A stretch of DNA of 64,000 bases from Occultella kanbiaonis (GCF_009708215.1 NZ_CP046175.1:1178001-1242000); one strand, 5' to 3'; positions 17,802-26,119 are shown, counted from the stretch's first letter. Program-made: numbers and translations. Notes: generated from the sequence alone by a model not told the origin.

Positions 17802-17811
17802 TCACGGCGAC

Positions 17812-17817
17812 TAGCAT
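17812..17817 (+). promoter_or_regulatory. -10 element (TAGCAT) for leaderless MaoC gene
   Basis: TAGCAT is followed by 7 bases and then ATG 17825, fitting a leaderless start. No clear -35 is seen. Confidence 0.4.
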
Positions 17818-17824
17818 GACGGGC

Positions 17825-18277
17825 ATGACTGAAGTCAATGCCGACCTCGTAGGGCGGGTGTTCTCCGGAACCCCGCCCTGCGTCGTGTCCGCCGTCAAGA
17901 TCGCCGAGTTCGCCGAGGCTGTGGGTGCGCACTCTCCGCTGCACCACGACACCGCCGCCGCCCGGGCCGCGGGCCACACCGACGTGATCGCCCCGGTCAC
18001 CTTCGCCGTCGTGATCGCCCAGCGCGCCGAGGCCGAGTACATCAACTCGCCGGAGGCCGGCATCGACTTCTCCCGCGTGGTGCACGCCAACGAGGCGTTC
18101 ACCGCGCACCGCCCGATCGTGGCGGGGGACCGGCTGCACGCGGCCGTCCACGTGGACGCGGTCACCGAGCGGGCCGGCATCGCGATGGTCAGTACCCGGT
18201 GCGAGATCACCGACGACGCCGGCGACCCGGTCTCGTCCGTGACCTCCACCCTCGCGGTGCGGGGGGCGGACGCGTGA
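17825..18277 (+). CDS. MaoC-family dehydratase subunit, HadA-like
   Basis: A hot-dog fold protein of 150 residues, similar to the N-terminal MaoC domain of HadA. It lacks the Asp/His hydratase motif (it has GAHSPLHHD where the active protein has SGDFNPIH), so it is probably the non-catalytic, substrate-binding half. The partner is the next gene, whose GTG overlaps this stop (GTGA). In mycobacteria the pair acts in fatty acid elongation for mycolates; this organism need not make mycolates, and a general FAS-II-type dehydratase is as likely. Start ATG 17825 fits a leaderless mRNA; ATG 17816 is an alternative. Confidence 0.8.
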   Translation: MTEVNADLVGRVFSGTPPCVVSAVKIAEFAEAVGAHSPLHHDTAAARAAGHTDVIAPVTFAVVIAQRAEAEYINSPEAGIDFSRVVHANEAFTAHRPIVAGDRLHAAVHVDAVTERAGIAMVSTRCEITDDAGDPVSSVTSTLAVRGADA

Positions 18278-18696
18278 GCGCACTCGCCGCAGACGTCGGC
18301 GTCGGCGCCGAGCTGTTCTCCGCCACCCGCAGCGTCGACCGGGCCGCCCTGGTGCGCTACGCCGGGGCCAGCGGCGACTTCAACCCGATCCACTGGAACG
18401 AGCGGTTCGCGCTCGAGGTGGGCCTGCCCGGCGTGATCGCGCACGGGATGCTCACCATGGGCGTCGCCGGATCCGCGCTGACGGACTGGCTCGACGACCC
18501 GACCGATGTGCTCTCCTACGGCGTGCGGTTCACCCGCCCGGTGCCGGTGCCCGACCCGGGCGCTGTCGAGCTGCTGATCGTGGCCACCGTCGGCGCCGTC
18601 GATGCCGGTGCGGGTACCGCCCGCGTGGACCTGCGGGTCACCGTCGAGGACAAGACCGTGCTCGGCAAGGCGCAGGCGCAGGTGCGGCTGCACTGA
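18274..18696 (+). CDS. MaoC-family dehydratase catalytic subunit, HadB-like
   Basis: A 140-residue hot-dog fold protein with the hydratase-2 motif YAGASGDFNPIHWNE, giving the catalytic Asp35 and His40, and the following GVIAHGMLTMG. It should dehydrate 3-hydroxyacyl thioesters as a heterodimer with the preceding protein. Start GTG 18274 is fixed by the GTGA overlap. Length is normal for the family. Convergent with the LacI-type gene that follows. Confidence 0.85.
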   Translation: MSALAADVGVGAELFSATRSVDRAALVRYAGASGDFNPIHWNERFALEVGLPGVIAHGMLTMGVAGSALTDWLDDPTDVLSYGVRFTRPVPVPDPGAVELLIVATVGAVDAGAGTARVDLRVTVEDKTVLGKAQAQVRLH

Positions 18697-18745
18697 GCGC
18701 CGCTGCACGGCCCGACGGCGGCCGCTCGCCTCGGTCGCGGACGGC

Positions 18746-19795
18746 TCAGGCCGGGGCCGGTCCGGTCGTGGTACCCGGCCGCAACGCGACCGCCAGGACG
18801 GCGGAGCGCGCGCGCCCGCCGGCGGCGAGCGCGATCGCGGCCGCGGCGGCCAGGCGGCCCTTCTCCTGGATGGGCTGCGTCACCGTGGTGAGCACGTCCT
18901 CGCCGAGCCAGGGCAGGTCCACGCCGTCGAACCCTGCGATCGAGACGTCCTGCGGCACCCGCAGCCCACGCTCGCGGGCAGCGAGCAACAGACCGGCGGC
19001 GAGCAGGTCGCTGAACCCGACCAACGCCGTCGGGCGGGGCGTGGCATCGAGCAGGGCGTGTCCGGCGCGGATGCCCTCCTCCACCCAGGACCCGCGGGCC
19101 ACCTGCGCCGCCACGGGCAGCACGCCGCCCTCGAGCAGCCCAGCCCACCGGGCCGCGGTGTACGGAGCGGTGGAGCGGCCCGGCCGGGCCGGGTCCAGTG
19201 GGCCGGGCTCGACGCGCGGCCCCCATGGCAGGGTGACCACCCCGACGGCGGTGTGGCCGAGCCCGCGCAGGTGCTCGGCGACGGCCCGCATGCCCGCGGC
19301 GTCCGTGACCCGGATCGACACCGAGCCGCGCACGGCCATGTCCACGTGCACGGCCGGGACCGCGCGATCGCGCAGGACCTGCACCGAGGGGGCGCCCGCG
19401 GCGGCGCCGTTGAGCAGGATCGCCGCGTCCATCGCCGCGTGCCGGAGCAGGTCCGGGGCCTGGCCGGACGCGTCGTCGGTGGGCACGAGCAGCATGCCCA
19501 GATCCGACTCTCCGAGCGTGGTGGCGACGCCGTCGAGGGTCTGGATGGCCACCGGATCACGGAAGTTCTGACGCAGATCCTTGCGGACCACGACGCCGAT
19601 CACGCCGCTGCGGCCCCGCCGAAGCGACCGGGCCACCGGGTTCGGCCCGGAGTAGCCCAGGTCCGCGGCGGCCGCGAGCACCTTGGCCTTGGTGGCTGCC
19701 GAGATCGGACCGGCGCCGGAGAACGCGAGCGACGCCGTCGAGATCGAGACACCCGCGGCGCGGGCCACGTCGGTCAGTGTGGCGCGAGTGGTCAC
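18746..19795 (-). CDS. LacI/GalR family transcriptional regulator
   Basis: A 349-residue repressor-type protein: N-terminal helix-turn-helix (TLTDVARAAGVSISTASLAF), hinge region with NPVARSLRRGRSGVIGVVV, then a periplasmic-binding-protein-like effector domain ending GFDGVDLPWLGEDVLTTVTQP. The effector is unknown; the sugar-like domain and the divergent MFS gene suggest control of that transporter. GTG 19795 is preceded by GGAGGAAGG; the open frame further upstream has no similarity. A near-perfect 16-bp palindrome that fits a LacI operator lies in the shared upstream gap. Confidence 0.88.
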   Translation of the reverse strand: MTTRATLTDVARAAGVSISTASLAFSGAGPISAATKAKVLAAAADLGYSGPNPVARSLRRGRSGVIGVVVRKDLRQNFRDPVAIQTLDGVATTLGESDLGMLLVPTDDASGQAPDLLRHAAMDAAILLNGAAAGAPSVQVLRDRAVPAVHVDMAVRGSVSIRVTDAAGMRAVAEHLRGLGHTAVGVVTLPWGPRVEPGPLDPARPGRSTAPYTAARWAGLLEGGVLPVAAQVARGSWVEEGIRAGHALLDATPRPTALVGFSDLLAAGLLLAARERGLRVPQDVSIAGFDGVDLPWLGEDVLTTVTQPIQEKGRLAAAAAIALAAGGRARSAVLAVALRPGTTTGPAPA

Positions 19796-19891
19796 GGACG
19801 CCCTTCCTCCTCGACGACATCGGCTGTACTGCTCCGCCGGCGGACGCGGCCGGGTCCCGTAGGGCCGGACGGCACACGATAGCCTAGGCCG

Positions 19892-19907
19892 GTCGAAACG
19901 TTGCGAC
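19892..19907. promoter_or_regulatory. Probable LacI-family operator
   Basis: GTCGAAACGTTGCGAC is a 16-bp palindrome centred on CG with one mismatched pair, the form expected for a LacI/GalR operator. It lies between the LacI-type gene and the MFS gene, 17 bases before GTG 19924. Confidence 0.6.
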
Positions 19908-19929
19908 ATCCGTACTTCCGAGAGTGACC

Positions 19930-21186
19930 ATGACCCCCTCCTCCGAGCCAGGCGCCGCCGTGTCAGTCCAGTCGGTGCACGCCCGCCGCGGCGCCGCGGC
20001 CGTGTTCGCCACCTTCGTCCTCAACGGCTTCACGTTCGCCAACTGGCTGGCACGGATCCCGACGATCAGGGACGAGCTCGGCCTGCGGCCCGAGCAGCTC
20101 GGCCTGATCATCCTGGTGGGCTCACTCGGCTCGCTGACCGCGCTGCCCGTCACGGGCCGGATCCTGTCCCAGATCGGGGCAGTGCGGACCGTCATCGCGG
20201 CCTCCGTGGTGGCGGCCGCCGGCCTGGTCGTAGCCGTCACGGGGGTGGCCCAGATCAACCCGCTGCTGGTGGGGGCCGGCCTGTTCCTGTCGACGATGGG
20301 CATCGGGGCCTGGGACGTCGGCATGAACTTCGAGGGGACCCGGGTGGAACAGGCACTCGGGCGGGCGATCATGCCCTGGTTCCACGGGGGCTTCTCGATC
20401 GGCACCGTGCTCGGCGCTGCCGCCGGTGGTCTGGCGATCCGCCTGGGCGTGCCCGTGCCGACCCACATGCTCGTGGTGGTCGGGGTCGCCGTCGTGCTGG
20501 TTGTGGTGATGACCCGCGGGTACCTTCCGGAGACCGCCGAGCAGCGCCGGGCCGCGGCACTCCAGGGCCAGCACCACGGCACTCGCTCCTACCTCCGGTT
20601 CTGGCTCGAGCCGAGGACGCTGATGGTGGGCCTGGTGGTGCTCGCGGCGGCGCTGACCGAGGGAGCGGCCAACGACTGGCTCGCGCTGGCGGTCATCGAC
20701 GGCTTCGAGACCCCGAACGAGACGGGCGCGTTCGGACTCACCGTGTTCCTGACCGCGATGACTGTGATGCGCTTCCTCGGCACGTTCCTGCTCGACCGGT
20801 TCGGGCGTGTGGTCGTGCTCCGGCTGTGCACCGGCCTGGCCATCGTCGGCCTGCTCGTGTTCACCCTCTCGCCCACGCTGCCCCTCGCGCTCGTCGGTGC
20901 GGTGCTCTGGGGGATGGGTGCCGCGCTCGGCTTCCCGGTCGGGATGAGCGCGGCGTCCGACGACCCCGCGAAGGCCGCGGGTCGGCTGTCCGTGGTGGCC
21001 ACGATCGGCTACACCGCGTTCCTGGTAGGACCGGGACTGCTCGGCCTCCTCGCCAGCCACGTCGGCTATCGGCACGCCCTGCTGGCGATCCTGGTGCCGC
21101 TCGTCGTCGGCCTGCTCGTGATCCCCGCGGCACGGCCGCTGGCGCGCCCCGATGAGGACCCCGACGGCGCAGCACGGGCCGCATAG
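19930..21186 (+). CDS. MFS transporter (YbjJ-like)
   Basis: A 418-residue major facilitator with about twelve spans; the opening GFTFANWLARIPTIRDELGL and later GIGAWDVGMNFEGTRVEQ and GFPVGMSAAS are typical of the YbjJ-type branch. The substrate is unknown. Start is ATG 19930 or in-frame GTG 19924; TACTTC five bases before GTG would make that one leaderless. The gene is divergent from, and probably controlled by, the LacI-type regulator. Confidence 0.8.
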   Translation: MTPSSEPGAAVSVQSVHARRGAAAVFATFVLNGFTFANWLARIPTIRDELGLRPEQLGLIILVGSLGSLTALPVTGRILSQIGAVRTVIAASVVAAAGLVVAVTGVAQINPLLVGAGLFLSTMGIGAWDVGMNFEGTRVEQALGRAIMPWFHGGFSIGTVLGAAAGGLAIRLGVPVPTHMLVVVGVAVVLVVVMTRGYLPETAEQRRAAALQGQHHGTRSYLRFWLEPRTLMVGLVVLAAALTEGAANDWLALAVIDGFETPNETGAFGLTVFLTAMTVMRFLGTFLLDRFGRVVVLRLCTGLAIVGLLVFTLSPTLPLALVGAVLWGMGAALGFPVGMSAASDDPAKAAGRLSVVATIGYTAFLVGPGLLGLLASHVGYRHALLAILVPLVVGLLVIPAARPLARPDEDPDGAARAA

Positions 21187-21235
21187 GTCGCTCCCGGCAC
21201 GCCGTACGCACCCGGGCTCGGCCGCCTCCGCGGCG

Positions 21236-21241
21236 TAGATT
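21236..21241 (+). promoter_or_regulatory. -10 element (TAGATT) for leaderless murB
   Basis: TAGATT is followed by six G residues and then ATG 21248, the spacing of a leaderless transcript. Confidence 0.45.
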
Positions 21242-21247
21242 GGGGGG

Positions 21248-22354
21248 ATGACGACCGCCGCCCAGTCCAACTCCCTGCGTACCCCGGCGCCGGTGCCGCT
21301 CGCCGACGCCACCACGCTACGGGTGGGCGGACCGGCCCGGCGTGAGGTCGAGGCCGCGACCGAGGCGGAGTTCATCGACACGATCCGCGCCGCTGACGAC
21401 GCCGGCGAGCCGCTCCTGGTGCTCGGCGGCGGTTCCAACGTGCTGATCGCCGACGACGGCTTCGACGGCGTGGTGCTGCGGGATGCCCGGCGCGGCGTCG
21501 TCGTGGAGAGCGAGGACACCTGCGGCGGCAGCTCCGCCCGGGTACCGGCCGGGCACCCCTGGGACGAGTTCGTGGTGCGGGCCATCGAGGAGGGCTGGAT
21601 GGGCGTCGAGGCGCTCTCCGGGATCCCCGGTTCCACGGGCGCCACGCCGGTCCAGAACGTGGGCGCCTACGGCCAGGAGGTCAGCGACGTGATCTCCTCC
21701 GTGCGGACCTGGGACCGCGCGCAACACCGGGTCCGCACCCTGGCCCGGGTGGACCTGGGGTTCGGCTACCGGGACTCCCTGCTCAAGCGGACCCTGCATG
21801 CCCCGTCCGCGGACCGGACCTGGGGGCCCACGCCGCGGTACGTGGTCCTCGACGTCGGCTTCCAGATGGTGCTCGCCACACGCTCGGCCCCGATTCGCTA
21901 CGGCGAGCTCGCCGGGGCACTCGGCGTGGAACTCGGTCAGCGGGCGCCCTCGGTCGAGGTCCGCGAGGCGGTGCTGGGGCTGCGCCGGCGCAAGGGCATG
22001 GTCCTCGACGCCGACGATCACGACACGTGGAGCGCCGGCTCGTTCTTCACGAACCCGATCCTGGCGGCCGACGACGCGGCCCGGCTGCCCGAGGGTGCGC
22101 CACGCTTCGACGCGGGTGACGGGCGGGTCAAGACCAGCGCCGCGTGGCTGATCGACCACTCCGGCTTCGGCAAGGGCTACGGCCTGCCCGGGCCGGCGGC
22201 ACTGTCAACCAAGCACGTGCTCGCCCTCACCAACCGCGGTGGTGCGCGTGCCGCGGATCTCGTCGCATTGGCGCGGGAGGTGCGCGCCGGGGTGCAGGCG
22301 GCGCACGGCATCACCCTGGTCCCGGAGCCGGTCCTGGTGGGACTGACCCTCTGA
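21248..22354 (+). CDS. murB: UDP-N-acetylenolpyruvoylglucosamine reductase MurB
   Basis: Second step of peptidoglycan precursor synthesis: NADPH reduction of the enolpyruvyl group to give UDP-MurNAc. The 368-residue protein has TTLRVGGPA, the FAD-binding LGGGSNVLIADDGFDG, GIPGSTGATPVQNVGAYGQEV, the catalytic SAGSFFTNP, and the final PEPVLVG with the active-site Glu. The length fits the actinobacterial type I enzyme. A TAGATT -10 six bases before ATG suggests a leaderless mRNA. It is convergent with the hydrolase that follows. Confidence 0.95.
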   Translation: MTTAAQSNSLRTPAPVPLADATTLRVGGPARREVEAATEAEFIDTIRAADDAGEPLLVLGGGSNVLIADDGFDGVVLRDARRGVVVESEDTCGGSSARVPAGHPWDEFVVRAIEEGWMGVEALSGIPGSTGATPVQNVGAYGQEVSDVISSVRTWDRAQHRVRTLARVDLGFGYRDSLLKRTLHAPSADRTWGPTPRYVVLDVGFQMVLATRSAPIRYGELAGALGVELGQRAPSVEVREAVLGLRRRKGMVLDADDHDTWSAGSFFTNPILAADDAARLPEGAPRFDAGDGRVKTSAAWLIDHSGFGKGYGLPGPAALSTKHVLALTNRGGARAADLVALAREVRAGVQAAHGITLVPEPVLVGLTL

Positions 22355-22367
22355 GGCACTCGGGACG

Positions 22368-23075
22368 TCAGGTGGCGTAGTCGGCGACGGCCGCCACGAT
22401 CGTGTCCTGGACCCGGGGGTCCCCGAGGATGCGGAAGTGGCCGCTGACCGGGACCCGGACGTTGCGGGCACCGGGCAGTTCGCTGCCGCCCGGGATGTGC
22501 GGGTCCCAGGAGGCATGCACCGAGGTGATCGCGGCGTCGACGGCGCGTTGCCGGCCGAGGCTGCGCACGCCGGCGGGGGAGAGCGCCCGCACGGCCGCGA
22601 CCGGCAGGTAGCGCGCGTAGGACGAGCCCGCGAACGGCGTGTTCACGGCCACCATGCCCAGCACCCGGGGCGCGCCGGGCACGCCAACCGTTGCGACGCC
22701 GTCGAGCATCACCTGTTTGCCGATCAGGCCGCCCTTGCTGTGTGCCACGAGGACCACGCCGGGCAGGGCGAGCCTCGCCAGGTGCCTCGCGACGACGTCG
22801 GCGCCGGTCCGCACGTCCGCATGGTTGAGGCCGAGCTCGCGCACGACGTGGACGGGGTGTCCGGCATCGTGCAGACGCCCGGCCAGCGGTTCCAGGAACC
22901 GCCAGGACTCGTAGACGCCTGGCACCAGGACCACCGGAACGCCAGCTCCGCGCCGTGGCGTCCGTGCCCACCGGGGCTCGCGCGTCACCAGCGAGTGGGC
23001 GATCCGGCCGACGGCGTAGGCGTAGTCGGCGGCCCAGGCCGCCGCCCGGCGTGCTGCGAGGGGTAGGCGCCTCAT
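22368..23075 (-). CDS. Alpha/beta hydrolase, lipase/esterase type
   Basis: A 235-residue alpha/beta hydrolase with oxyanion region VVLVPGVYESWRFLEPLA, nucleophile elbow VLVAHSKGGLIG (Ser113), and a C-terminal VSGHFRI that supplies the likely catalytic His. The sequence resembles triacylglycerol lipase/esterase-like proteins; substrate unknown. ATG 23075 overlaps the stop of the upstream deaminase gene (ATGA), so the two are one operon. The frame is open far upstream but only over the antisense of the deaminase gene. Confidence 0.78.
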   Translation of the reverse strand: MRRLPLAARRAAAWAADYAYAVGRIAHSLVTREPRWARTPRRGAGVPVVLVPGVYESWRFLEPLAGRLHDAGHPVHVVRELGLNHADVRTGADVVARHLARLALPGVVLVAHSKGGLIGKQVMLDGVATVGVPGAPRVLGMVAVNTPFAGSSYARYLPVAAVRALSPAGVRSLGRQRAVDAAITSVHASWDPHIPGGSELPGARNVRVPVSGHFRILGDPRVQDTIVAAVADYAT

Positions 23076-24148
23076 GCCGTGCCCGGGCCGTCGCCCCCGG
23101 CTGGACGACGGGTCGGCTCCGGCGCGGCCAACCAGGCGGCCACGTCGGCGAGCATGGCGCGCTTCGAGGAATCGGAGGCGCGGGAGGCCCGGATCGAGCC
23201 ACGCGCGAGCTCGGCCACCTCGGCGTCGTCGAAGCCGTGCACCGTCCGTGCGCTCTCGTACTGGGCCAGCAGCCTCGAGCCGAACAGCAACGGGTCGTCC
23301 GCACCGAGGGCGATCGTCGCGCCGGCGTCGACGAGGGTGCGCAGCGGCACCTCGGCCGGGGTCGCGTACACCCCGAGGGAGACGTTCGAGGCCGGGCACA
23401 CCTCGAAGGCGATTCCGTCGGCGACCACCTTCTCGAGCAGAGCCGGGTCCTCGCTGACCCGGACCCCGTGACCGAGGCGGTCCGGGTGCAGGTGGGCCAC
23501 GACCTGAGCGGCGTGCTCGGGCCCGAGGAGCTCGCCACCGTGGGGGACCAGGGCCAGGCCGGCGCGGGCCGCGATGTGGAAGGCCGCGGCGAAGTCCGAC
23601 GTCTCCCCGCGCCGCTCGTCGTTGCTGAGACCGAAGCCGATCACCCCGCCGGGACCGTCGTCGGCGTGCCGTGCCGCGAGCCTGGCCAAGGTCCTGGCCT
23701 CCAACGGGTGCCTCATCCGCGAGCACGCGATGATGATCGCGACCTCGACCCCGGTCGCCGCGCTCGCGGCCGCGGCCTCGTCGGTGACGATCTCCAGGGC
23801 GGGGGTGATGCCGCCCACGAACGGGGCGTAGGAGGTCGGGTCGACCTGGAGCTCGAGGCGCCTGGATCCCTCGGCGGCATCGGCCGCGGCCGCGTCCCGG
23901 ACGATCCGGCGCATGGCCGCTTCGCTGCGGACCACGGCCCGGGCCGCGTCGTACATGCGCTGGAACCGGAACCAGCCGCGCTCGTTGGCCGGGAGCCGGA
24001 GCGGGTCACCGGCGACGGTCTCCCGCAGCGCCTCCGGCAGTTGCATGCGACGCTCCGCGGCGAGCTCGGTGAGGGCCGCCGGGCTCATCGAGCCGGTGAA
24101 GTGCAGGTGCAGGTGCGCCTTGGGCAGGAGACGGAGATCGCGGGGCAC
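23072..24148 (-). CDS. add: Adenosine deaminase family protein
   Basis: A metal-dependent amidohydrolase of 358 residues. The zinc site is LPKAHLHLHFTG; further motifs are VPHGGELLG (HAGE equivalent), HLGHGV-like LGHGVRV, CPASNVSLG, and ALGADDPLLFG with the paired Asp. It should deaminate adenosine or a related purine, but HLHLHFTG and PHGGE deviate from classical adenosine deaminases, so the substrate is not certain. GTG 24148 is 7 nt after TAGAGT (24161-24156) and fits a leaderless start; GTG 24157 is the alternative. Its stop overlaps the hydrolase start. Confidence 0.75.
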   Translation of the reverse strand: MPRDLRLLPKAHLHLHFTGSMSPAALTELAAERRMQLPEALRETVAGDPLRLPANERGWFRFQRMYDAARAVVRSEAAMRRIVRDAAAADAAEGSRRLELQVDPTSYAPFVGGITPALEIVTDEAAAASAATGVEVAIIIACSRMRHPLEARTLARLAARHADDGPGGVIGFGLSNDERRGETSDFAAAFHIAARAGLALVPHGGELLGPEHAAQVVAHLHPDRLGHGVRVSEDPALLEKVVADGIAFEVCPASNVSLGVYATPAEVPLRTLVDAGATIALGADDPLLFGSRLLAQYESARTVHGFDDAEVAELARGSIRASRASDSSKRAMLADVAAWLAAPEPTRRPAGGDGPGTA

Positions 24149-24155
24149 GTTCGTC

Positions 24156-24161
24156 ACTCTA
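24156..24161 (-). promoter_or_regulatory. -10 element (TAGAGT) for the deaminase operon
   Basis: On the reverse strand TAGAGT is followed by seven bases and GTG 24148. The palindrome at 24170-24185 lies where the -35 and spacer should be, so a bound regulator would affect this promoter. Confidence 0.45.
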
Positions 24162-24169
24162 GGACGAGG

Positions 24170-24185
24170 ATGAGAGTTCTCTCAT
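24170..24185. promoter_or_regulatory. Palindrome ATGAGAGTTCTCTCAT, copy 1
   Basis: Perfect 7-bp arms around TT. The same 16 bases recur at 25479 and 26685. This copy lies between the divergent deaminase and phosphotransferase genes. Confidence 0.6.
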
Positions 24186-24222
24186 GCGGACCTCACGTCG
24201 ACGTCGATCGGGAGGTGGTGAG

Positions 24223-25482
24223 ATGGGCGGCATGGAGACGTCGGAGCCGAGCACGGCCGCCCGTGAGTCACGCGATCTCGAGGATCTCACCGGCCCGGGT
24301 CGCGTCGACATCGTGCGGGCCGCGCTGCTCGGGATCACCCCCGCCGACGGCGCGGCTCCGGTGACCGTGCAACTGCACCTGTCCGTGGAGGTCGACCGGG
24401 TCCACCACCGCCCGGGCGCCGGGGTCTCCGTCGGCTACCGCGTCGGTTACGACGGGGGCGGCGGTCGCGTCAACGAGTACCTCGTCGCGAGCACGGCGCC
24501 GCGGCTGCCCGAGTCCGATCAGGTGGCCCTGCTCGAGGACGGCGACAGGCAGGTGCGGGTCTGGCGCCATCCGCACGACCCGGCACTGCCGGGCCTGGCG
24601 CAGGCGTGCGACGCCGAGACGGTGGGGCGGTGGCTCACCGACATCGGACGCGATCCGGCCGGTCCGGTCCGGCTCGACCTGGTCAGCTACCGGCCCAGCC
24701 GGCGCGCGGTGCTGCGCGCGGGTGCCGGCACCGACGCCGTGTTCGTGAAGGTGCTGGCGCCGCGGCGGGTCGACGCCCTGCGTCGCCGGCACGAGGTGCT
24801 GACCGAGGCGGGCGTGCCCGCGCCGCGGGTCCTGGCTCAACCAGGGCCGGGGGTGCTCGTGACCGAGCGGGCACCGGGTCATGCCCTGGCCGAGGCGATC
24901 GCCGGGGCGCTGAGCAACCCGGCCGGGCTGCCCGGACCCGAGGTGCTCGAGTCCTGGCTGGATTCGCTCCCGGCTGCGGTCACCGACCTTCCGGCCCGCC
25001 CGTCCTGGGCGGATCGGATCGACTTCCACGCCGAGGCCGCCCGGGCCGCGCTGCCGGGAGAGGCGGACCGGATCACCCGCCTCGAGACCGGTGTCGCCGG
25101 CCTCCTCGCGCGGAGCCCGGACCGGCCACCGGTACCCACGCACGGCGACTTCTACGAGGCGAACGTGTTCACGGCCGACGGTGAGGTCACCGCCGTCATC
25201 GACGTGGACTCGCTCGGTCCCGGGCGGCGCGCGGACGACCTGGGCACCCTGCTCGGCCACGTGGCCGTGCTGCCCGCGCTCGCGCCGCGCGTCTACGCGC
25301 ACGTACCCGGGATCCTCCAAGAGTGGACGGCCTACTTCGAGACGCGGGCGGATCCCGTGGAGCTGCGGGCGCGCACCGCGGCCGTGGTGCTCTCCCTCGC
25401 GGCCGGGACCTCCCCGGAACAGGGGGTGGCGCGGCTCGCGGTCGCGGAGGAGTGGCACGCCGAGGCACGGCAGCGAACATGA
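24223..25482 (+). CDS. Aminoglycoside phosphotransferase-like (APH) family kinase
   Basis: A 419-residue protein. The N-terminal part (about 1-110) is not recognised; the C-terminal two thirds is an APH/choline kinase fold with HGDFYEANVF (catalytic Asp and Asn) and VIDVDSLGPGRRADDLG (metal site). N-lobe marks include FVKVLAPRR. The N-terminal segment VNEYLVASTAPRLPESDQVALLEDG resembles part of maltokinase-like or other two-domain kinases, but the substrate is unknown and no resistance role should be assumed. ATG 24223 follows GGGAGG by 7 nt; an ATG at 24184 lies inside the palindrome and is rejected. The stop codon is inside the next palindrome. Confidence 0.7.
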   Translation: MGGMETSEPSTAARESRDLEDLTGPGRVDIVRAALLGITPADGAAPVTVQLHLSVEVDRVHHRPGAGVSVGYRVGYDGGGGRVNEYLVASTAPRLPESDQVALLEDGDRQVRVWRHPHDPALPGLAQACDAETVGRWLTDIGRDPAGPVRLDLVSYRPSRRAVLRAGAGTDAVFVKVLAPRRVDALRRRHEVLTEAGVPAPRVLAQPGPGVLVTERAPGHALAEAIAGALSNPAGLPGPEVLESWLDSLPAAVTDLPARPSWADRIDFHAEAARAALPGEADRITRLETGVAGLLARSPDRPPVPTHGDFYEANVFTADGEVTAVIDVDSLGPGRRADDLGTLLGHVAVLPALAPRVYAHVPGILQEWTAYFETRADPVELRARTAAVVLSLAAGTSPEQGVARLAVAEEWHAEARQRT

Positions 25483-25494
25483 GAGTTCTCTCAT
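25479..25494. promoter_or_regulatory. Palindrome ATGAGAGTTCTCTCAT, copy 2
   Basis: Identical to the copy at 24170. Its right half is the first unit of the direct-repeat element before the first small exported protein; its left half carries the stop codon of the phosphotransferase gene. Confidence 0.65.
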
Positions 25495-25517
25495 CCGGGG
25501 CTCAGCGAGTTCTCATC
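25489..25517 (+). promoter_or_regulatory. Pho-box-like direct-repeat element B
   Basis: TCATC at 25491, TCAGC at 25502 and TCATC at 25513 are exactly 11 bp apart. Nine bases after the last unit is CAGGCT (25527-25532), an xANNNT -10 candidate. This is the layout of OmpR/PhoB-type activator sites. Confidence 0.55.
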
Positions 25518-25564
25518 CTCGCGTGGCAGGCTGGATCCGTCCGAGGAGGAGAGCGAGGCGACGC

Positions 25565-25921
25565 ATGCGCAAGCGAGCGGCATGGATGGTGACCGGAGCC
25601 CTTGGCCTCGCCGGGATGGCCGGAGGGTCGATCGCACTCGTCTGGGACCCGATCGGCGACGAGTCGTTGCCGGGCGTCGGCATCACGGCGCCGGAGCACG
25701 GTCAGGCAGTGACGGGTGACCTCACCGACCCTGCGTCGCAGGACCCGGCGACCGTGGCCCCACTCAGCGCCGTGACCGCGATCACCGCCGCGTCGGCGTC
25801 CGATCCGGCGGCCACCGACGACGAACCGTCCGCGCCGTCACCGGTGGCTCAGGCCTCACCGGTCTCGGCCCAGACCCCCGCCTCGGTCGAGTCGGCTCGG
25901 TCCGCGGGCTCCGCCGACTGA
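25565..25921 (+). CDS. Small exported Ala/Pro/Ser-rich protein, paralog 1
   Basis: A 118-residue protein of unknown function. The first 27 residues (MRKRAAWMVTGALGLAGMAG..) are a basic, then hydrophobic signal-type leader, followed by a low-complexity tail with DPATVAPLSAV, SPVAQASPVSA and an acidic end. No Cys, no lipobox and no LPXTG. It is the most diverged of four paralogs (26120, 26788, 27378); the shared core is KR.AW.VTG.LG and DPAT. It has its own ribosome binding site (GAGGAGGAG region) and the direct-repeat element upstream. The tail looks like a mucin-type region that could be O-mannosylated. Confidence 0.7.
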   Translation: MRKRAAWMVTGALGLAGMAGGSIALVWDPIGDESLPGVGITAPEHGQAVTGDLTDPASQDPATVAPLSAVTAITAASASDPAATDDEPSAPSPVAQASPVSAQTPASVESARSAGSAD

Positions 25922-25959
25922 CCCGGATCAACCCACCCCCGCGCAGGCGCCCGACCAGG

Positions 25960-25989
25960 AACGCTCGACGGCACCCGCCGTCGGGCGTT
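25960..25989 (+). terminator. Terminator hairpin after paralog 1
   Basis: 13-bp stem AACGCTCGACGGC / GCCGTCGGGCGTT with loop ACCC and one wobble pair. Confidence 0.65.
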
Positions 25990-26011
25990 CGTGGTTCGCG
26001 GGTGAGAGAGC

Positions 26012-26040
26012 TTTCATCTTGGTCTCCTTGTGGCCTCATC
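26012..26040 (+). promoter_or_regulatory. Pho-box-like direct-repeat element C
   Basis: TCATC at 26014, TCCTT at 26025 and TCATC at 26036, each 11 bp apart, with AACTGT (26050-26055) nine bases after the last unit as -10 candidate. It is preceded by a degenerate palindrome GTGAGAGAGCTTTCAT (26002-26017). Confidence 0.55.
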
Positions 26041-26119
26041 GGTGCACGGAACTGTGATGGGTGTCAGCAAGTGGATCTGGGTCCTGTTGTGGGATCTCGG
26101 GAACGTGGAGGAGAGCATC

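Noticed and set aside
24184-24222. Upstream ATG start for the phosphotransferase gene
   Set aside because: It lies in the palindrome and lacks a ribosome binding site; ATG 24223 has GGGAGG at 7 nt.
24223-25482. Calling the APH-like gene an antibiotic resistance gene
   Set aside because: Only the general kinase fold is visible; N-terminal domain and context do not support a resistance call.
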